Shown here one piece after another: positions 37,166 to 47,021 of a DNA stretch of 64,000 nt. The stretch lies in assembly GCA_001602415.1 (NCBI GenBank), contig CP012155.1:1782718-1846717 (forward strand), read 5' to 3'. The DNA is from Bacteroidetes bacterium UKL13-3. Lineage in GTDB: Bacteria; Bacteroidota; Bacteroidia; UKL13-3. Below the pieces are notes generated by a model that did not search any database, was not told the origin of the DNA, and saw nothing but the letters and a program-made list of their open reading frames with translations. Both the position numbers and the translations under genes were made by a program. The stretch's first letter is position 1; each line of letters opens with the position of its first letter.

Positions 37166-39652
37166 TTACTTAACGAGTGTGGTGATAATTAACACCAATG
37201 TAGCCAAACTCGAAGTAATACCAACCACTTCAACTGCCGATAACTTTCGTCTTTCCTCACGCGGTGGAACAATAATTTCAGAACCTGGTTTAACCTTTGG
37301 GTGAATGTTAAATACCAAAAATTTTCGAGTGCTTTCTGCAGATCCGTTCGTGTACACCACATATCCTTTTCGTTTGAGTGCTCGATGGGTATACCCCCCT
37401 GCGCCTCTTACATATCTGTTAAAAAGTCTACCCTTTTTATATTGAATACTAATTGGGTACAACACTTCTCCTGTAATTTTTACGGTTTGGGTTTCACGCG
37501 GAATGCGAATGATATCACCTTCCTCCATTTTAAGGTCGTTTTCCCCTCCGGAATTGCTTAATATTTTATCCAACTCAATTCCAACTATACTATAATTATC
37601 AGCTAACTCAAGCTCTGTCCTATCTTTGGCTATTGAAGTATCTTTACTTTGCTTTTTCAACGACTCTAATTGTTTTTTGCGAATGAGTAAATCAACACCT
37701 GTTATTTTTTTCGTTCTTACCAATACAGCACCTTCTATGTAAGCACTTGCAGTTAAACCTCCGGATCTTTTGATGATTTCTGATATTTTTTCGTTACTGC
37801 GCGTTAAGGTGTATTGTCCAGGATGAGCTACTTCGCCTTCTAACGTAATGTTTCGTTGAGCACCAAAGCCCGGTAACCTGTATATAGATACCACATCAAA
37901 TGGCAACAATACAATCTCTTTACCATCGGCTGTTTTTAACTCATCATTTACTTCATACGTAATGATATTGGATACTGGAGCGTTGGCGCTGTTTACATCA
38001 ACCGTTTTAATTCTACGGGCTATCTCAATTTTAGTTTTAGAAGCCGATTCTTTCAATCCACCTGCAGTAATAATAAGATCCTCCACCTTCATATTTTCAG
38101 CAAACGGATATTCACCCGGTATCAACACCTCTCCTGATATCGACACCGTATACTCTTCACGTAACTTAAGTTTGGAAAGTATTTGAATATTATCTTCACG
38201 TTGCAAGTTGATATCTTTTCCATTCAACACCTCGGAAATGTCAAATGAAATCACTTCTAGGGAATTATCCGGCTTCAATCTATAAATAAGCGCCCTGCTC
38301 ATAAAAGCATCCTCTGTTAAGCCATCCGCTTTTTTAATTAATTTAGCCAATGTTAAACCTCCATCTAACGCAAAATATCCGGGACGAAAAACGGCACCAT
38401 TAATTTGAACACGATTGGAAAATCTACCCAATACTTTATCGATGGTGAAAACATCTCCTGCTTTGGGAACAAACATGTTAATGAGTTCTGCTGGAACATC
38501 TGCAACACTTTTTTCCTTGGCTGTATTCCTGTATACCTTAATACGCTCGCGGTAGGCATCATTGGTATAGCCACCTGCAAATTCAATCACATCTTTGAGC
38601 GTTTCTTTTGCTGTTACTTCATACAACCCTTCACGTTTTACTTCACCTTTCAATTCAACCCTTGTTTCGTAACTTCCAACTTTAATGATATCCTGATCTT
38701 GTAACCTGACATTTCCTTTGGCTTCGCCTTTTAGCAAAAAATCATACACATCAATGGTTGTTAACAACTTACCATTTCGGATAACTCTAATGTTACGAAA
38801 TGACCCGTTTTTATTCGGCCCACCTGATACATATAAAGAATTGAAAACTGTTGCCAATGAAGGAAGTGTGTAGGTTCCTGGATTGGTAACTTCACCCAAT
38901 ACCGTAACTTTAATGCTTCTGATATTACCTAACGCAATATTTACCGATGTTTCACCGGTTTGAATGGTTCCGTATATTGAAGCCAATTTATTCGTAATTT
39001 TTTTGCGTGCTTGCTCAATACTCAATCCACTTACGGCAATTAAACCCACTTGAGGAATACGCAAGGTGCCATCAGGTGTAATTTTGAGTTTGTAACTTAC
39101 CTCAGAGTATCCCGAAACATCTATAACAAGCTCATCATCCGGACCAAGTTGATAGTTTTGAGGTGTAGCAATTTTTAAATTCGGTTCAAATGTTAGCATT
39201 TTGTTGTTGAACAAATCGGCACCAAATATTTTTTGCGACTCTTTCTTGTCTTTATTAGCGTTTTTGTAATTTTTTTCTTTTTCCGAATCAACATTCTTAC
39301 CCTCTTCTAAATTCTCCTCAGCATTTTCATATCCGAAGTATTCTCTATTACTCGATGATTCTTCCTTTTTTATTTTGTTGGATGATTGTGTGAGATTTTG
39401 AATGCGCAACTTAAGTTTGGCAAACTCCTGCAGATTCATATTCCTTTGGTTAGCTATATGTTGCAATTGAGTTAAGGATAATCCCTTTTCTTGCGCTTGG
39501 TTCCAAAATGCTAATACTTGTTCATCTGTTAAATCGTCAACCTTCGCATTGGCAAAATTCTGAATATTAAGATTGGCTTGTGTTTGAGCAAATGTAAATA
39601 CAGAAATAAACAGCGAAAGAAACAAGAGTAACCTGGAAAAATATGGATTCAT
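37166..39652 (-). CDS. Large SLBB-domain polysaccharide export protein (Wza-like), copy 2
   Basis: The ATG at 39652 opens a signal peptide (MNPYFSRLLLFLSLFISVFTF, cut after AQ); product 828 residues. Like the first SLBB protein it has a KVDDLTDEQVLAFWNQAQEK helical block after the signal, a charged linker (residues 100-150, many lysines and glutamates), the Poly_export core YQLGPDDELVIDVSGYSEV, multiple SLBB units (VLGEVTNPGTYTLPS, LKGEVKREGLYEV, ISGEVLIPGEYPF, LEGEVAHPGQYTL, ITGEVLYPISIQY), and a C-terminal membrane span. It is the first gene of the minus-strand polysaccharide locus, divergent from the TonB receptor gene (about 195 bp between starts). Confidence 0.9.
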   Translation of the reverse strand: MNPYFSRLLLFLSLFISVFTFAQTQANLNIQNFANAKVDDLTDEQVLAFWNQAQEKGLSLTQLQHIANQRNMNLQEFAKLKLRIQNLTQSSNKIKKEESSSNREYFGYENAEENLEEGKNVDSEKEKNYKNANKDKKESQKIFGADLFNNKMLTFEPNLKIATPQNYQLGPDDELVIDVSGYSEVSYKLKITPDGTLRIPQVGLIAVSGLSIEQARKKITNKLASIYGTIQTGETSVNIALGNIRSIKVTVLGEVTNPGTYTLPSLATVFNSLYVSGGPNKNGSFRNIRVIRNGKLLTTIDVYDFLLKGEAKGNVRLQDQDIIKVGSYETRVELKGEVKREGLYEVTAKETLKDVIEFAGGYTNDAYRERIKVYRNTAKEKSVADVPAELINMFVPKAGDVFTIDKVLGRFSNRVQINGAVFRPGYFALDGGLTLAKLIKKADGLTEDAFMSRALIYRLKPDNSLEVISFDISEVLNGKDINLQREDNIQILSKLKLREEYTVSISGEVLIPGEYPFAENMKVEDLIITAGGLKESASKTKIEIARRIKTVDVNSANAPVSNIITYEVNDELKTADGKEIVLLPFDVVSIYRLPGFGAQRNITLEGEVAHPGQYTLTRSNEKISEIIKRSGGLTASAYIEGAVLVRTKKITGVDLLIRKKQLESLKKQSKDTSIAKDRTELELADNYSIVGIELDKILSNSGGENDLKMEEGDIIRIPRETQTVKITGEVLYPISIQYKKGRLFNRYVRGAGGYTHRALKRKGYVVYTNGSAESTRKFLVFNIHPKVKPGSEIIVPPREERRKLSAVEVVGITSSLATLVLIITTLVK

Positions 39653-39846
39653 GTGCAATGAAATAACTTTGGTTTGATTTGTAAAAATAAATAGCAGACA
39701 AAAATAATAATAAAACGATGTTGTGCAAGCTATTGTGTTATTAGGTACTGGAACATATCTAGGCACATACAACCAATTGCAACGGATTGATGTCTTTATG
39801 GAACTAATACAAAAAAATCCAAATTAGTATATATTCGCCTCCTTGT

Positions 39847-42171
39847 ATGAAATACCTTAACCTATTTAGAGCATGCCTCATTTGTATAGCAAGTCTATTT
39901 TCTCTTTCCGATTCAGCTGCTCAATCCAACACGGGTGAAATTCGTGGGTTTGTATACGACAAAGAAACGGGCGAGCCAATTATATACACCAACGTATTTA
40001 TTCGTGAGTTGCTAATTGGCAAGGCAACCGATTTAAACGGATTTTACGTTATCAGTAAATTGAAAGAAGGAACCTACGTTATACAATGTTATTCTATTGG
40101 ATACGATACCGTGAGGGCAACCGTAACCGTTGGGGCTGGCAAAATCTCAACACAAAATTTATACTTGCGTAAAGTATCGCAAAACCTCAAAGAGGTGAGC
40201 ATTACTGCCGAGAAACAAAAAGCGCAAACCGAAGTTAAAATATCCAACATCACTATTACCCAAAAAGACCTTAAACAACTACCAACCTTTGGTGGGGAGC
40301 CTGATTTGGTGCAATACCTTCAAATTTTACCAGGGGTGGTTTTTAGTGGCGATCAAGGTGGTCAGTTGTACATCCGAGGAGGACCTCCTGTGCAGAATAA
40401 AGTATTGTTAGATGGAATGATTATTTACAATCCCTTCCACTCTATTGGTTTATTCTCCGTTTTTGATGCAGATATTATACGCAGTGCCGATGTGTTTGCA
40501 GGTGGTTTTAATGCGCAATATGGCGGACGAATTGGCGCTATTATTGATGTTACCACCCGTGAAGGAAATAAAAAACGTTTCAGCTCCAAACTATCAGCAA
40601 ATACCATTACAGCTAAAGCATTGGTGGAAGGCCCTATTCAAAAATTTAGTGAAGGAGGCGGAAGTGCATCGTACATTTTATCTTACAAAACATCTTATTT
40701 AGACAAAACATCAAAAGGTTTTTATGGATATGCCGATCCGGATAACCGCACCAATGGATTGCCCTACAGCTTCAATGATTTATACGGAAAAATTTCATAC
40801 ATTGGCGATGGAGGAAGCAAATTGAATGTTTTTGGTTTCAATTTTCAAGATGATGTAAGGCTACCACAAACACAATATGGTTGGACGGCACAAGGCATCG
40901 GAACGAACTTTTTTGTGATACCCGAGGGTTCAACCATTATAAACGGATCGGTTGCTTACTCTAATTACAACATGAAACAAATGGAGTCGGACGGAAGGCC
41001 CCGCGAAAGTGGTATCAACGGATTTAATGTGGCGTTAAATTTTACCAACTTCTTAGGAAAAGACGACATCAAATACGGGTTTGAGATGAATGGTTTTAAT
41101 ACGTCATTCAAATTTATCAATGCTTATGGCAAAGAGTTAAGTCAGGATGAATCGACAACCGAACTTGCCGGTTTTGTGAAATATAAAAAAACCGTTGGAC
41201 GGTTAATTATTGAGCCTGGACTGAGGATTCAAGCTTATGCTTCACTTGGTAATTATTCTGTTGAGCCTCGATTGGGTGCTAAGTTAAATGTAACCGATCG
41301 GTTTAGGTTAAAAGCCGCAACAGGAATGTATTCACAAAACTTATTAAGTGCTGTTTCTGATCAGGATGTGGTGAATTTGTTTTATGGATTTTTATCTGGT
41401 CCGGATGAGTTGCCAGAGAAGTTTAATGGTAAAGATGTTACCAGCAAAATGCAAACTGCTATTCATTATGTTGGAGGTGCAGAGTTTAACATTGGCGAAC
41501 ATGCCGAAATTAATGTGGAAGGATTTTATAAAGATTTCACCCAACTCACCAATATTAACCGAGACAAGCGTTACGACAATACTACCGAGAACCAAAACAT
41601 TCCCGAAACGCAAAGACGGGATTATATTATTGAAACGGGAAGTTCATACGGAGCAGATATTACTTATAAGTATGAATACAAGCGATTTTATTTCTGGGCA
41701 GTTTATTCGTTAACCTATGTAAAACGTTTTGATGGAACACGTAACTACTTCCCTAATTTTGATAGAAGACATAACATTAACTTAGTTGGAACCATTAACT
41801 GGGGAAAAGAAGCAGCTTGGAGCTTTAATACACGTTGGAATTTTGGTTCAGGATTTCCATTCACACAAACCCAAGGAAACTACGAACAACTTAATTTTTC
41901 AAATGGTGTTTCAAGCAACTATGCCACGCAAAACGGTCAGTTGGGAATATATTTTACGGATATTAATACCGGTCGCCTACCATATTTCCACCGTTTAGAT
42001 GCCTCACTGTCCAGAAAAGTAAAATTAAGCGAACACACATTAATGACGCTTACTGCTGCTGCTACCAACGTATACAGCCGCGACAACATCTTTTACTTTG
42101 ATAGGGTAAATTTTAGACGCATCAATCAGCTGCCAATTATACCCACCGTGGGGATAAATTTGACCTTCTAA
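39847..42171 (+). CDS. TonB-dependent outer-membrane receptor with carboxypeptidase-regulatory-like N-domain
   Basis: 774 residues. A signal peptide (ends near SDSAAQ) is followed by a CarboxypepD_reg-like beta-sandwich, GEIRGFVYDKETGEPIIYTN and GKATDLNGFYVISKLKEGTY. The plug domain starts at KDLKQLPTFGGEPDLVQYLQ and contains GGQLYIRGGPPVQNKVLLDG. A 22-stranded barrel then runs to the terminal aromatic PTVGINLTF, the usual C-terminal strand. No SusD partner follows, so it is not a SusC-type glycan importer; the ligand is unknown. It opens a plus-strand group with the TPR and barrel genes (48-bp gap to the next). Confidence 0.9.
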   Translation: MKYLNLFRACLICIASLFSLSDSAAQSNTGEIRGFVYDKETGEPIIYTNVFIRELLIGKATDLNGFYVISKLKEGTYVIQCYSIGYDTVRATVTVGAGKISTQNLYLRKVSQNLKEVSITAEKQKAQTEVKISNITITQKDLKQLPTFGGEPDLVQYLQILPGVVFSGDQGGQLYIRGGPPVQNKVLLDGMIIYNPFHSIGLFSVFDADIIRSADVFAGGFNAQYGGRIGAIIDVTTREGNKKRFSSKLSANTITAKALVEGPIQKFSEGGGSASYILSYKTSYLDKTSKGFYGYADPDNRTNGLPYSFNDLYGKISYIGDGGSKLNVFGFNFQDDVRLPQTQYGWTAQGIGTNFFVIPEGSTIINGSVAYSNYNMKQMESDGRPRESGINGFNVALNFTNFLGKDDIKYGFEMNGFNTSFKFINAYGKELSQDESTTELAGFVKYKKTVGRLIIEPGLRIQAYASLGNYSVEPRLGAKLNVTDRFRLKAATGMYSQNLLSAVSDQDVVNLFYGFLSGPDELPEKFNGKDVTSKMQTAIHYVGGAEFNIGEHAEINVEGFYKDFTQLTNINRDKRYDNTTENQNIPETQRRDYIIETGSSYGADITYKYEYKRFYFWAVYSLTYVKRFDGTRNYFPNFDRRHNINLVGTINWGKEAAWSFNTRWNFGSGFPFTQTQGNYEQLNFSNGVSSNYATQNGQLGIYFTDINTGRLPYFHRLDASLSRKVKLSEHTLMTLTAAATNVYSRDNIFYFDRVNFRRINQLPIIPTVGINLTF

Positions 42172-42219
42172 AAAAAGACTTCCTCTTAGTTTTGAGCGTT
42201 ACACGTTCAAATCCATTTT

Positions 42220-45200
42220 ATGATAAAGCTGAGAGGAGCCATTTTACTTTATTACTGCATAGCTGCATGTGTTTTTGCATTACCCCAAAACTCTTTCGCA
42301 CAACGCACTCAAACATACGATAGTGATATTCGCTACTACAACCGAGCGCTTGAGTTACTCGACAAGGAAAAATATGGCGATGCTCAAAAGCATTTCTTGA
42401 TGTATGCCAATATAAGCACCGACCGAGAAACGCGCATCAACGCGGAGTTTTATGCCGGTGTATGTGCCATGGAATTGTTTAATCCCGATGCCATTAATAT
42501 GCTCAATGCGGTGGTGCTTAAATATCCCGAACACAGCAAATCGCAACCTGCATTGTTTAATTTAGGCAAATATTTTTACCGTGTAAAAGACAATAAATCG
42601 GCCTTAAAATATCTAACACAAGTAAATGATGTTGCCCTCACGCCTGCTGATGCATCTGAATTCTGGTTTATCAAAGGTTATTGCCATTTTAAAACGGAAC
42701 AATTTGATGAAGCAAAACTTGCTTTCAAACATATTAAGGATGATCAAGGTAAATACTATGATGCATCTAACTATTATTATGGATATGTCGCCTACCGTCA
42801 AGGTAACCAAGTAGAGGCAATGGATCATTTTCAGCGCATCCAAAAATCAAAAACATTTGGTCCTTTATCACAAGTATACATAGCCCAAATTTATTTTTCG
42901 CGCAAGCAATACAAAGAGGTTGTTTCGTTTGCCGATACCATTTCAAATAAAGAAATTATATATGATGTTGCCGGAATTGTGGGTCAATCATACTACGAAA
43001 TGGCCGAATACAAAAAAGCTCTCCCATACCTTGAGCGCTTTAACAGCAATCCACCCGTGAGTAAAACCAACAAAGATGTTTACCGCTTAGGATATTGCTA
43101 TTTAATTGCCGGGAACTATGAAAAAGCAATTGACCAGCTTGGAAGCATTGCTACCGAAAAAGATAGCTTATCACAATATGCAAGCTTCAATTTGGCACAA
43201 GCATATTTAAAAAGTGATAAAAAGCAACAATCCCGCAAGGCTTTTGATGTTGCTTATAAACTTGGTTTCAATAGCGATTTAACAGAACTCTCTCTTTTTA
43301 ATTTCGCCAAACTTTCATTTGAGTTATCCTACCAACAAGATGCACTCAAAGATTTAGTAAAGTTTGTAAACGATTATCCTGAGTCGCCCTATATTGATGA
43401 AGCTCGCTCTTCATTAGGTGAGTTATTGCTAAGCACCAAAAATTATAAAGATGCCGTTAAAACGTTGGAGAGCATTAAAAAACCAACACGCGAAAACAAC
43501 ATGGCTTACCAACGCGTAGCCTATTACCGTGCTGAGGAATTATACCTCAACAACGAATACGTAAATAGCGAAACGTACTTTGAAAAATCAATGCAATTTG
43601 ATTTTGATAAACGCTTGTTTGCGCTGGCTCATTTTTGGATGGGTGAATTGCAATACAAAAAAGGAAACTATGCAAAAGCATACGTATACTATCAAAAGTT
43701 TCAGCAATTCCCGCAAACCAAAGACACCCGTTTCTTTTCGATGGCCCTTTACAATAAAGGGTATACGCATGTAAAACAAGATAACTATTCAGAGGCGATT
43801 GATGATTTGAAAAAATTTATTGAAACCGATTATGCCAAAAACAATGTAGAAGTATACACCGATGCCATGATGCGAATTTCCGATTGTTATTTTGTGTTGC
43901 GCAACTATGCAAAAGCAATTGAATCGTATGAGGTAATTGTATTGAAAAAACTCAATGGTGCCGATTATGCCTTATACCAACAGGCTATGATTTTAGGTGT
44001 TGAAAATAAGTTTAAGCAAAAAATAACTACACTCAATACCCTAATTTCGAACTACAAAAAATCGCCATATATTGATGATGCTTTGTTTGAAATTGCTAAC
44101 GTCAATCTGCAAACCGAAAATTACCTTGAAGCTTTGCAAGGATTTCAATTGATTATTGATAACTATCCGCGCAGTATGTATATACGCAAAGCCATGCTCA
44201 ATAAAGGATTGTGTTACTACAATCAAAATAAAGATGAACAAGCGCTTGATGCATTTAAGGTTTTAATAATCAACTACTCAACCAGCGATGAAGCACGCGA
44301 AGCATTGGTGATTGTGAAGAATATATTCGTAAACAAAGGTGAAAGCGAAGAATACTTGGAGTTTGTTAAAGTTTTGCCCAATATTACCCTCTCTCCTACC
44401 TACCAAGATTCGGTTACGTATGAATCTGCTTTTAATGCTTACAAAAATGGTGATTGCGATAAAGCAATTAAAGGATTTGGAAACTACATCACAAAATTTG
44501 GTGGAGGATTTTTTATACTAAAAGCCAACTATTACAAAGCTGAATGTGATTTTAAATTAAAGAACAATGATGCCGCGCTGGTAGGTTATGAATATGCTGC
44601 AACCTATAACCGAAATGATTTTACAGAACGCAGTACACGCCATACGGCAGTATTGTATTTCATGAAAAAAAATTACGAAAAAGCGTTTGAGTATTATAGT
44701 TCATTAGAGCGCATTGCAAGTACGCGCGATAATATTGGTATTGCTTTATTAGGTCAAATGAAATCGGCTTCATTGCTAAATAAAGGCGATACCGTTTCCC
44801 AAATTGGATTCAAATACATCAACTCTGCGGTAACGCAAAAAGACGGACTGATAGAAGCTCACCTGCATATTGCACGTTACTACACCAAGCTAAACATGAT
44901 AGATTCAGCGTTTGCCGAGTATCAATATGTTTTAAAGGAAACGAAAAATGTACTAGCTGCAGAGGCTAAGTTCAATATTGCTTTGATTCAATCACAGAAA
45001 AAAGATTTGAAAAAATCGAAGAAAACCATTTTTGAATTGGCTGATAACTTTTCGGCATACGAATATTGGGTGGCCAAAGGATATATTTTGTTAGCGGATA
45101 TTTACCTCATCGAAAAAGATAACTTCCAAGCGAAAGCCACCCTGCAAAGTATTATTGAGAACTACGAAGGTGCCGACTTAAAACAAATTGCCATTGATAA

Positions 45201-45282
45201 AATGAAAGCCATTATTGATGCTGAAGACCGATTGAAAAAACCTCAAACACCTCCTGCCGACAGGGAAGTTCAACCTAATTAA
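42220..45282 (+). CDS. Large secreted TPR-repeat protein (1020 residues)
   Basis: After a signal peptide ending near NSFAQ the protein is almost wholly tetratricopeptide repeats, about 20 units (for example YYNRALELLDKEKYGDAQKH, AIDDLKKFIETDYAKNNVEV, YLEALQGFQLIIDNYPRSMY). The repeats sharing ..Y.KS.Y..DA.FE are of the Tol-Pal/YbgF and outer-membrane assembly lipoprotein type. The C-terminus is proline-rich and polar. It lies 14 bp upstream of the beta-barrel gene and 48 bp after the TonB receptor, so it is probably a periplasmic partner of that barrel. A TAGTTTTG box at 42187-42194 could serve as a local -7 element. Confidence 0.85.
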   Translation: MIKLRGAILLYYCIAACVFALPQNSFAQRTQTYDSDIRYYNRALELLDKEKYGDAQKHFLMYANISTDRETRINAEFYAGVCAMELFNPDAINMLNAVVLKYPEHSKSQPALFNLGKYFYRVKDNKSALKYLTQVNDVALTPADASEFWFIKGYCHFKTEQFDEAKLAFKHIKDDQGKYYDASNYYYGYVAYRQGNQVEAMDHFQRIQKSKTFGPLSQVYIAQIYFSRKQYKEVVSFADTISNKEIIYDVAGIVGQSYYEMAEYKKALPYLERFNSNPPVSKTNKDVYRLGYCYLIAGNYEKAIDQLGSIATEKDSLSQYASFNLAQAYLKSDKKQQSRKAFDVAYKLGFNSDLTELSLFNFAKLSFELSYQQDALKDLVKFVNDYPESPYIDEARSSLGELLLSTKNYKDAVKTLESIKKPTRENNMAYQRVAYYRAEELYLNNEYVNSETYFEKSMQFDFDKRLFALAHFWMGELQYKKGNYAKAYVYYQKFQQFPQTKDTRFFSMALYNKGYTHVKQDNYSEAIDDLKKFIETDYAKNNVEVYTDAMMRISDCYFVLRNYAKAIESYEVIVLKKLNGADYALYQQAMILGVENKFKQKITTLNTLISNYKKSPYIDDALFEIANVNLQTENYLEALQGFQLIIDNYPRSMYIRKAMLNKGLCYYNQNKDEQALDAFKVLIINYSTSDEAREALVIVKNIFVNKGESEEYLEFVKVLPNITLSPTYQDSVTYESAFNAYKNGDCDKAIKGFGNYITKFGGGFFILKANYYKAECDFKLKNNDAALVGYEYAATYNRNDFTERSTRHTAVLYFMKKNYEKAFEYYSSLERIASTRDNIGIALLGQMKSASLLNKGDTVSQIGFKYINSAVTQKDGLIEAHLHIARYYTKLNMIDSAFAEYQYVLKETKNVLAAEAKFNIALIQSQKKDLKKSKKTIFELADNFSAYEYWVAKGYILLADIYLIEKDNFQAKATLQSIIENYEGADLKQIAIDKMKAIIDAEDRLKKPQTPPADREVQPN

Positions 45283-45296
45283 GGAAGCAAGTAAAC

Positions 45297-46937
45297 ATGA
45301 CAACAAAATTAAATACATTGAAATTATACACAATTGCTGCACTCATAGTAGCAAATTTGCCGGCATTTGCACAAGATACTTTGCGCACCGATTGGGTTGA
45401 TGTGGTAAAAGCATTCAAGCCCATTTTAAGTGAGTCGATGAAAATTCAAAGCAACCCCAATCCTGAAATTCCAGAAACGCAAACACCTGTATTTTCATAC
45501 GAAGTTCCAGAGAAACGAATGGATGGACAACCAACTCTGTATACTATTAAACCGCTATCCTTAGGCACATCTTTGTTACCTAAACTCAAAAATAATTATA
45601 CCAAAATTGGATATGGAAATTACAATGCCCCGTTGTTTGAAACGTACCTTAATACCACACGTAACAAAAATGTGCAGGCTGGTTTATTTGTAAAGCATTT
45701 ATCGTTTAACCCCAATGGCGACAGACAGTTTAGTAATAACACCGTATACGGATTTGGAAAACGTTTTTTAGGTTCTGGAATACTATCAGCTGATGCATTG
45801 TATTACCGCAATGTGGTAAATCTTTATGGATACAATACGTTGGCGGATGTTGGTCCAAACAATAATATTAAACAAAAATTTCAAACGATAGAAGGTAAAG
45901 TTGGCTACCAAAATATTTTGAAAGACACCTCTAAACTGAGCTATAAATTGGATGGTGGTTTTTACAACTTTTCGGATAACCGCGATGTAACGGAAAATGA
46001 TTTTAAACTATACGGAACATTTGGTAAACGTATCAATGGTAACCCGATCGACATCAAAACAGGGGTGAATATTTCTAACTTGAAATTTGGAAACACAGAA
46101 TACAATCGTGTGTTTGTTGATATCAATCCACGTTATAAACTCAACATGGATCAATTGTATATCAACTTAGGTTTTAATTCCACCTTTTTTAACGATAGCA
46201 CCGGAACCACATTTTACTTCTTCCCCATTGCCGAAGCGGGTATTAACCTTATTAAAAACAGCTTAACTACCTACGTGGGGATAACAGGAAACCTGCAACG
46301 TAATACCTACCGAAGTATTGCTAACGAAAATCCTTTTGTGCGCTCAGCAGGATTCAGAAATACAGAAAACTCCTTTGAAATGTATGGAGGTTTGAAAGGG
46401 ATTATCAGTCCGCAAACTTCCTTTTTGTTAAACGCTTCGTTGGCTAATGTTAAAAACTTATTGTTTTATGTGGGCGACTCGGCAAACCTCAATAGCCAGA
46501 AAGTAGTATTCGATACCAAGAGTTCAAGTGTGTTTAATGTGAAAGCAGAGTTGAACCACGAATTTGGAAACCAATTTTTGTTGGGATTTGTGATGAACTA
46601 TTACAGCTACAGCATCAGCATTAAAGCACCATATTCAATGCCAACCTTTACCACACAGTTAAACCTAGGTTACAATATGAGTGATAAATTTTTGTGGAAG
46701 GCCTCAGTATTAACCATGAATAAACGTGAAAGTGGAATTGAAGTAGCACCAAATACCATCAATGCTACAACGTTAAAAGGATTTGTTGACCTTAACTTGG
46801 GATTGGACTATCGCTACACCAAAAACATTTCGTTGTTTGTAAACCTTAACAACCTCACCAACAACCAGTACGAGCGCTGGGTAAACCTTCCGGTTTATGG
46901 ATTTAATGTAATGGGCGGATTAACCGTATCATTTTAA
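45297..46937 (+). CDS. Outer-membrane beta-barrel protein, TonB-receptor-like barrel without a plug
   Basis: 546 residues. Signal peptide ending in NLPAFAQ, a short periplasmic part (DVVKAFKPILSESMKI, then TPVFSYEVPEKRMDG), then alternating beta-strands with aromatic girdles (NNYTKIGYGNYNAPLFETYL, LNLGLDYRYTKNISLFVNLN) and the TonB-barrel ending NLTNNQYERWVNLP...VMGGLTVSF. The regulatory and plug domains are missing, so it is a fixed barrel rather than a normal receptor. Its fixed neighbours (TPR protein before, HU/SPOR protein after) suggest an envelope complex. I cannot name the family more closely. Confidence 0.8.
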   Translation: MTTKLNTLKLYTIAALIVANLPAFAQDTLRTDWVDVVKAFKPILSESMKIQSNPNPEIPETQTPVFSYEVPEKRMDGQPTLYTIKPLSLGTSLLPKLKNNYTKIGYGNYNAPLFETYLNTTRNKNVQAGLFVKHLSFNPNGDRQFSNNTVYGFGKRFLGSGILSADALYYRNVVNLYGYNTLADVGPNNNIKQKFQTIEGKVGYQNILKDTSKLSYKLDGGFYNFSDNRDVTENDFKLYGTFGKRINGNPIDIKTGVNISNLKFGNTEYNRVFVDINPRYKLNMDQLYINLGFNSTFFNDSTGTTFYFFPIAEAGINLIKNSLTTYVGITGNLQRNTYRSIANENPFVRSAGFRNTENSFEMYGGLKGIISPQTSFLLNASLANVKNLLFYVGDSANLNSQKVVFDTKSSSVFNVKAELNHEFGNQFLLGFVMNYYSYSISIKAPYSMPTFTTQLNLGYNMSDKFLWKASVLTMNKRESGIEVAPNTINATTLKGFVDLNLGLDYRYTKNISLFVNLNNLTNNQYERWVNLPVYGFNVMGGLTVSF

Positions 46938-46947
46938 TTGGCTGTAA

Positions 46948-46985
46948 AATAGCAGTATTCCCTATTTATAGTGCACACTGCTATT
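46948..46985. repeat. 9-bp inverted repeat between the barrel and HU-SPOR genes
   Basis: AATAGCAGT (46948-46956) and ACTGCTATT (46977-46985) are perfect arms around a 20-base loop. No T-run follows, so it is a weak terminator or an attenuator/binding-site candidate. Confidence 0.4.
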
Positions 46986-47021
46986 GCCTAAATGATCGCA
47001 AAGCTGTATGTTGCGGTTTAA

